Source of the DNA: an uncultured Christensenella sp.
Lineage (GTDB): Bacteria; Bacillota; Clostridia; Christensenellales; Borkfalkiaceae
Length of the DNA stretch: 17,030 nt
Direction: 5' to 3'
NCBI GenBank assembly: GCA_910579705.1
Contig: CAJTUI010000020.1
Span: 1-17,030 of the forward strand
In this document: piece after piece, positions 16,325 to 17,030 of the stretch
How positions within the stretch are numbered: the first letter of the stretch is position 1
How the letters are laid out: each line of letters starts with the position of its first letter
Notes under the pieces: model-generated
Databases searched by the model: none
What the model saw: the letters and a program-made list of their open reading frames with translations, nothing else
Told to the model about the DNA's origin: nothing
Translations under genes and position numbers: made by a program

Positions 16325-17030
16325 TTAATTCTCCGTTTCGGCCACCGCCGATTTTTTTATAGTTACGGCTTCCGAAATCAGACATACCGCCGTTCTTATA
16401 AGCAATATCAGAAAGAAACTTGTCAGCGCCGCTATAATCAGACTGTTTCTCGGTATAAAATAGCCGCAAACAAACGTTATTACAGCAGAGAACAGCGCGC
16501 CGAAAAACAGATACGAACCTACGATTTTGAAACTGCCGCCGATAGTCGTACAGCGCGGCGATTTCAAAATTCTGAACGTGCAGAACGCTATAACCGCGAC
16601 CAGCAAAAGCATAAGCGCTATGAAAGGAAACAGTCTTAACATATTCATTAAATATATGTAACTGCTGAACCCCGCCGTCGCGCGGAACGAGCGGGTTATA
16701 AACGCGTCCGCCTCGTTTTCGGTTGTGAACGTTTCGCCGTCGGGAAAGTTTTTATAGAAACCGTAAAACGAAACGCTCAGTCCGCCGTCCGTTTCAAACG
16801 AGCCGACAAGCGAATCGTCGAACACAAACAGATAGTTTTTCGCGCCCGCGTTTACGTAGTTGTGATAGTAATAGTTTCTGAGAAGCGGCGCGCCGCCCGT
16901 ATTCTCATAAGCGGATAAGTCGGGGTAATACTTTTTCACATACAGATTGTAGACCTGTTTACGGTATTCCTCTGCGGAAAGCTCGCCTTTCTTTTTCTGT
17001 AAATTCTTATAGTCCTCGCTGTTTATCCCG
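16325..17030 (-). CDS. Membrane protein of unknown function (5' end outside window)
   Basis: The frame is open to the right edge, about 235 codons visible. A GTG at 16939 could start a 204-residue product, but the codons upstream read as ordinary protein (INSEDYKNLQKKKGELSAEEY) with no stop, so the gene very probably begins outside the window. The visible part has a soluble, Tyr-rich portion (KKYYPDLSAYENTGG, LFVFDDSLVGSFETDGG), then three membrane helices (around MLRLFPFIALMLLLVAVIAF, FKIVGSYLFFGALFSAVITF and SLIIAALTSFFLILLI) and a short charged tail. I recognise no family. It lies one base upstream of the fructokinase start, so it is transcribed with it, but a role in sugar use is not shown. 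Confidence 0.8.
   Translation of the reverse strand, partial: GINSEDYKNLQKKKGELSAEEYRKQVYNLYVKKYYPDLSAYENTGGAPLLRNYYYHNYVNAGAKNYLFVFDDSLVGSFETDGGLSVSFYGFYKNFPDGETFTTENEADAFITRSFRATAGFSSYIYLMNMLRLFPFIALMLLLVAVIAFCTFRILKSPRCTTIGGSFKIVGSYLFFGALFSAVITFVCGYFIPRNSLIIAALTSFFLILLIRTAVCLISEAVTIKKSAVAETEN

Overview
The window is a stretch of a low-to-mid GC genome with strong AGGAG-type ribosome binding sites, lipobox lipoproteins, an ABC sugar importer without its own ATPase, and a LacI-type regulator. This suggests a Gram-positive anaerobe of the Bacillota (Clostridia), most likely an uncultured gut-type bacterium. That placement is inferred from gene style; no rRNA or other marker is present. Both window edges cut through genes, and no gene-free stretch exceeds about 100 bases.

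All nine genes lie on the minus strand, so transcription runs from high to low coordinates. In order they are: a membrane protein cut by the right edge (17030-16325); a PfkB-family fructokinase (16323-15403); a large surface-anchored GH32 fructanase with CBM66-like modules (15406-11855); a LacI-family regulator (11871-10903); a sugar-binding lipoprotein (10806-9499); two ABC permeases (9476-8505 and 8503-7577); a LamG+GH32 lipoprotein (7569-5077); a lipoprotein made of four repeats of a carbohydrate-binding-like module (5063-2637); and a second large lipoprotein with Ig-like, FIVAR and the same binding-like modules, cut by the left edge (2621-1). Gaps are 1 to 22 bases or small overlaps. The exception is about 96 bases between the regulator and the binding protein, which hold a perfect 10+10 inverted repeat and a second stem-loop.

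Together the genes read as a Gram-positive fructan (levan/inulin-type) utilisation locus. Two extracellular GH32 enzymes, one a lipoprotein and one held by a C-terminal membrane helix, would attack the polymer. Two multi-module lipoproteins would hold substrate at the cell surface. The ABC importer would bring in fructose or short oligosaccharides, and the fructokinase would phosphorylate fructose. The LacI protein probably senses the sugar. The importer ATPase is not encoded here and is presumably shared from elsewhere in the genome.

The points most worth attention are: (i) the lipoprotein GH32 has Glu (E324) where the catalytic Asp nucleophile of the WMNDPNG motif normally lies, while the other two catalytic motifs are intact; (ii) a 1311-bp (437-codon) in-frame duplication in the leftmost lipoprotein, part of it nearly identical at DNA level; (iii) a roughly 160-180-residue module found in at least six copies across two adjacent lipoproteins, which may be an unassigned binding family; (iv) the inverted repeat upstream of the transporter genes, a candidate operator.
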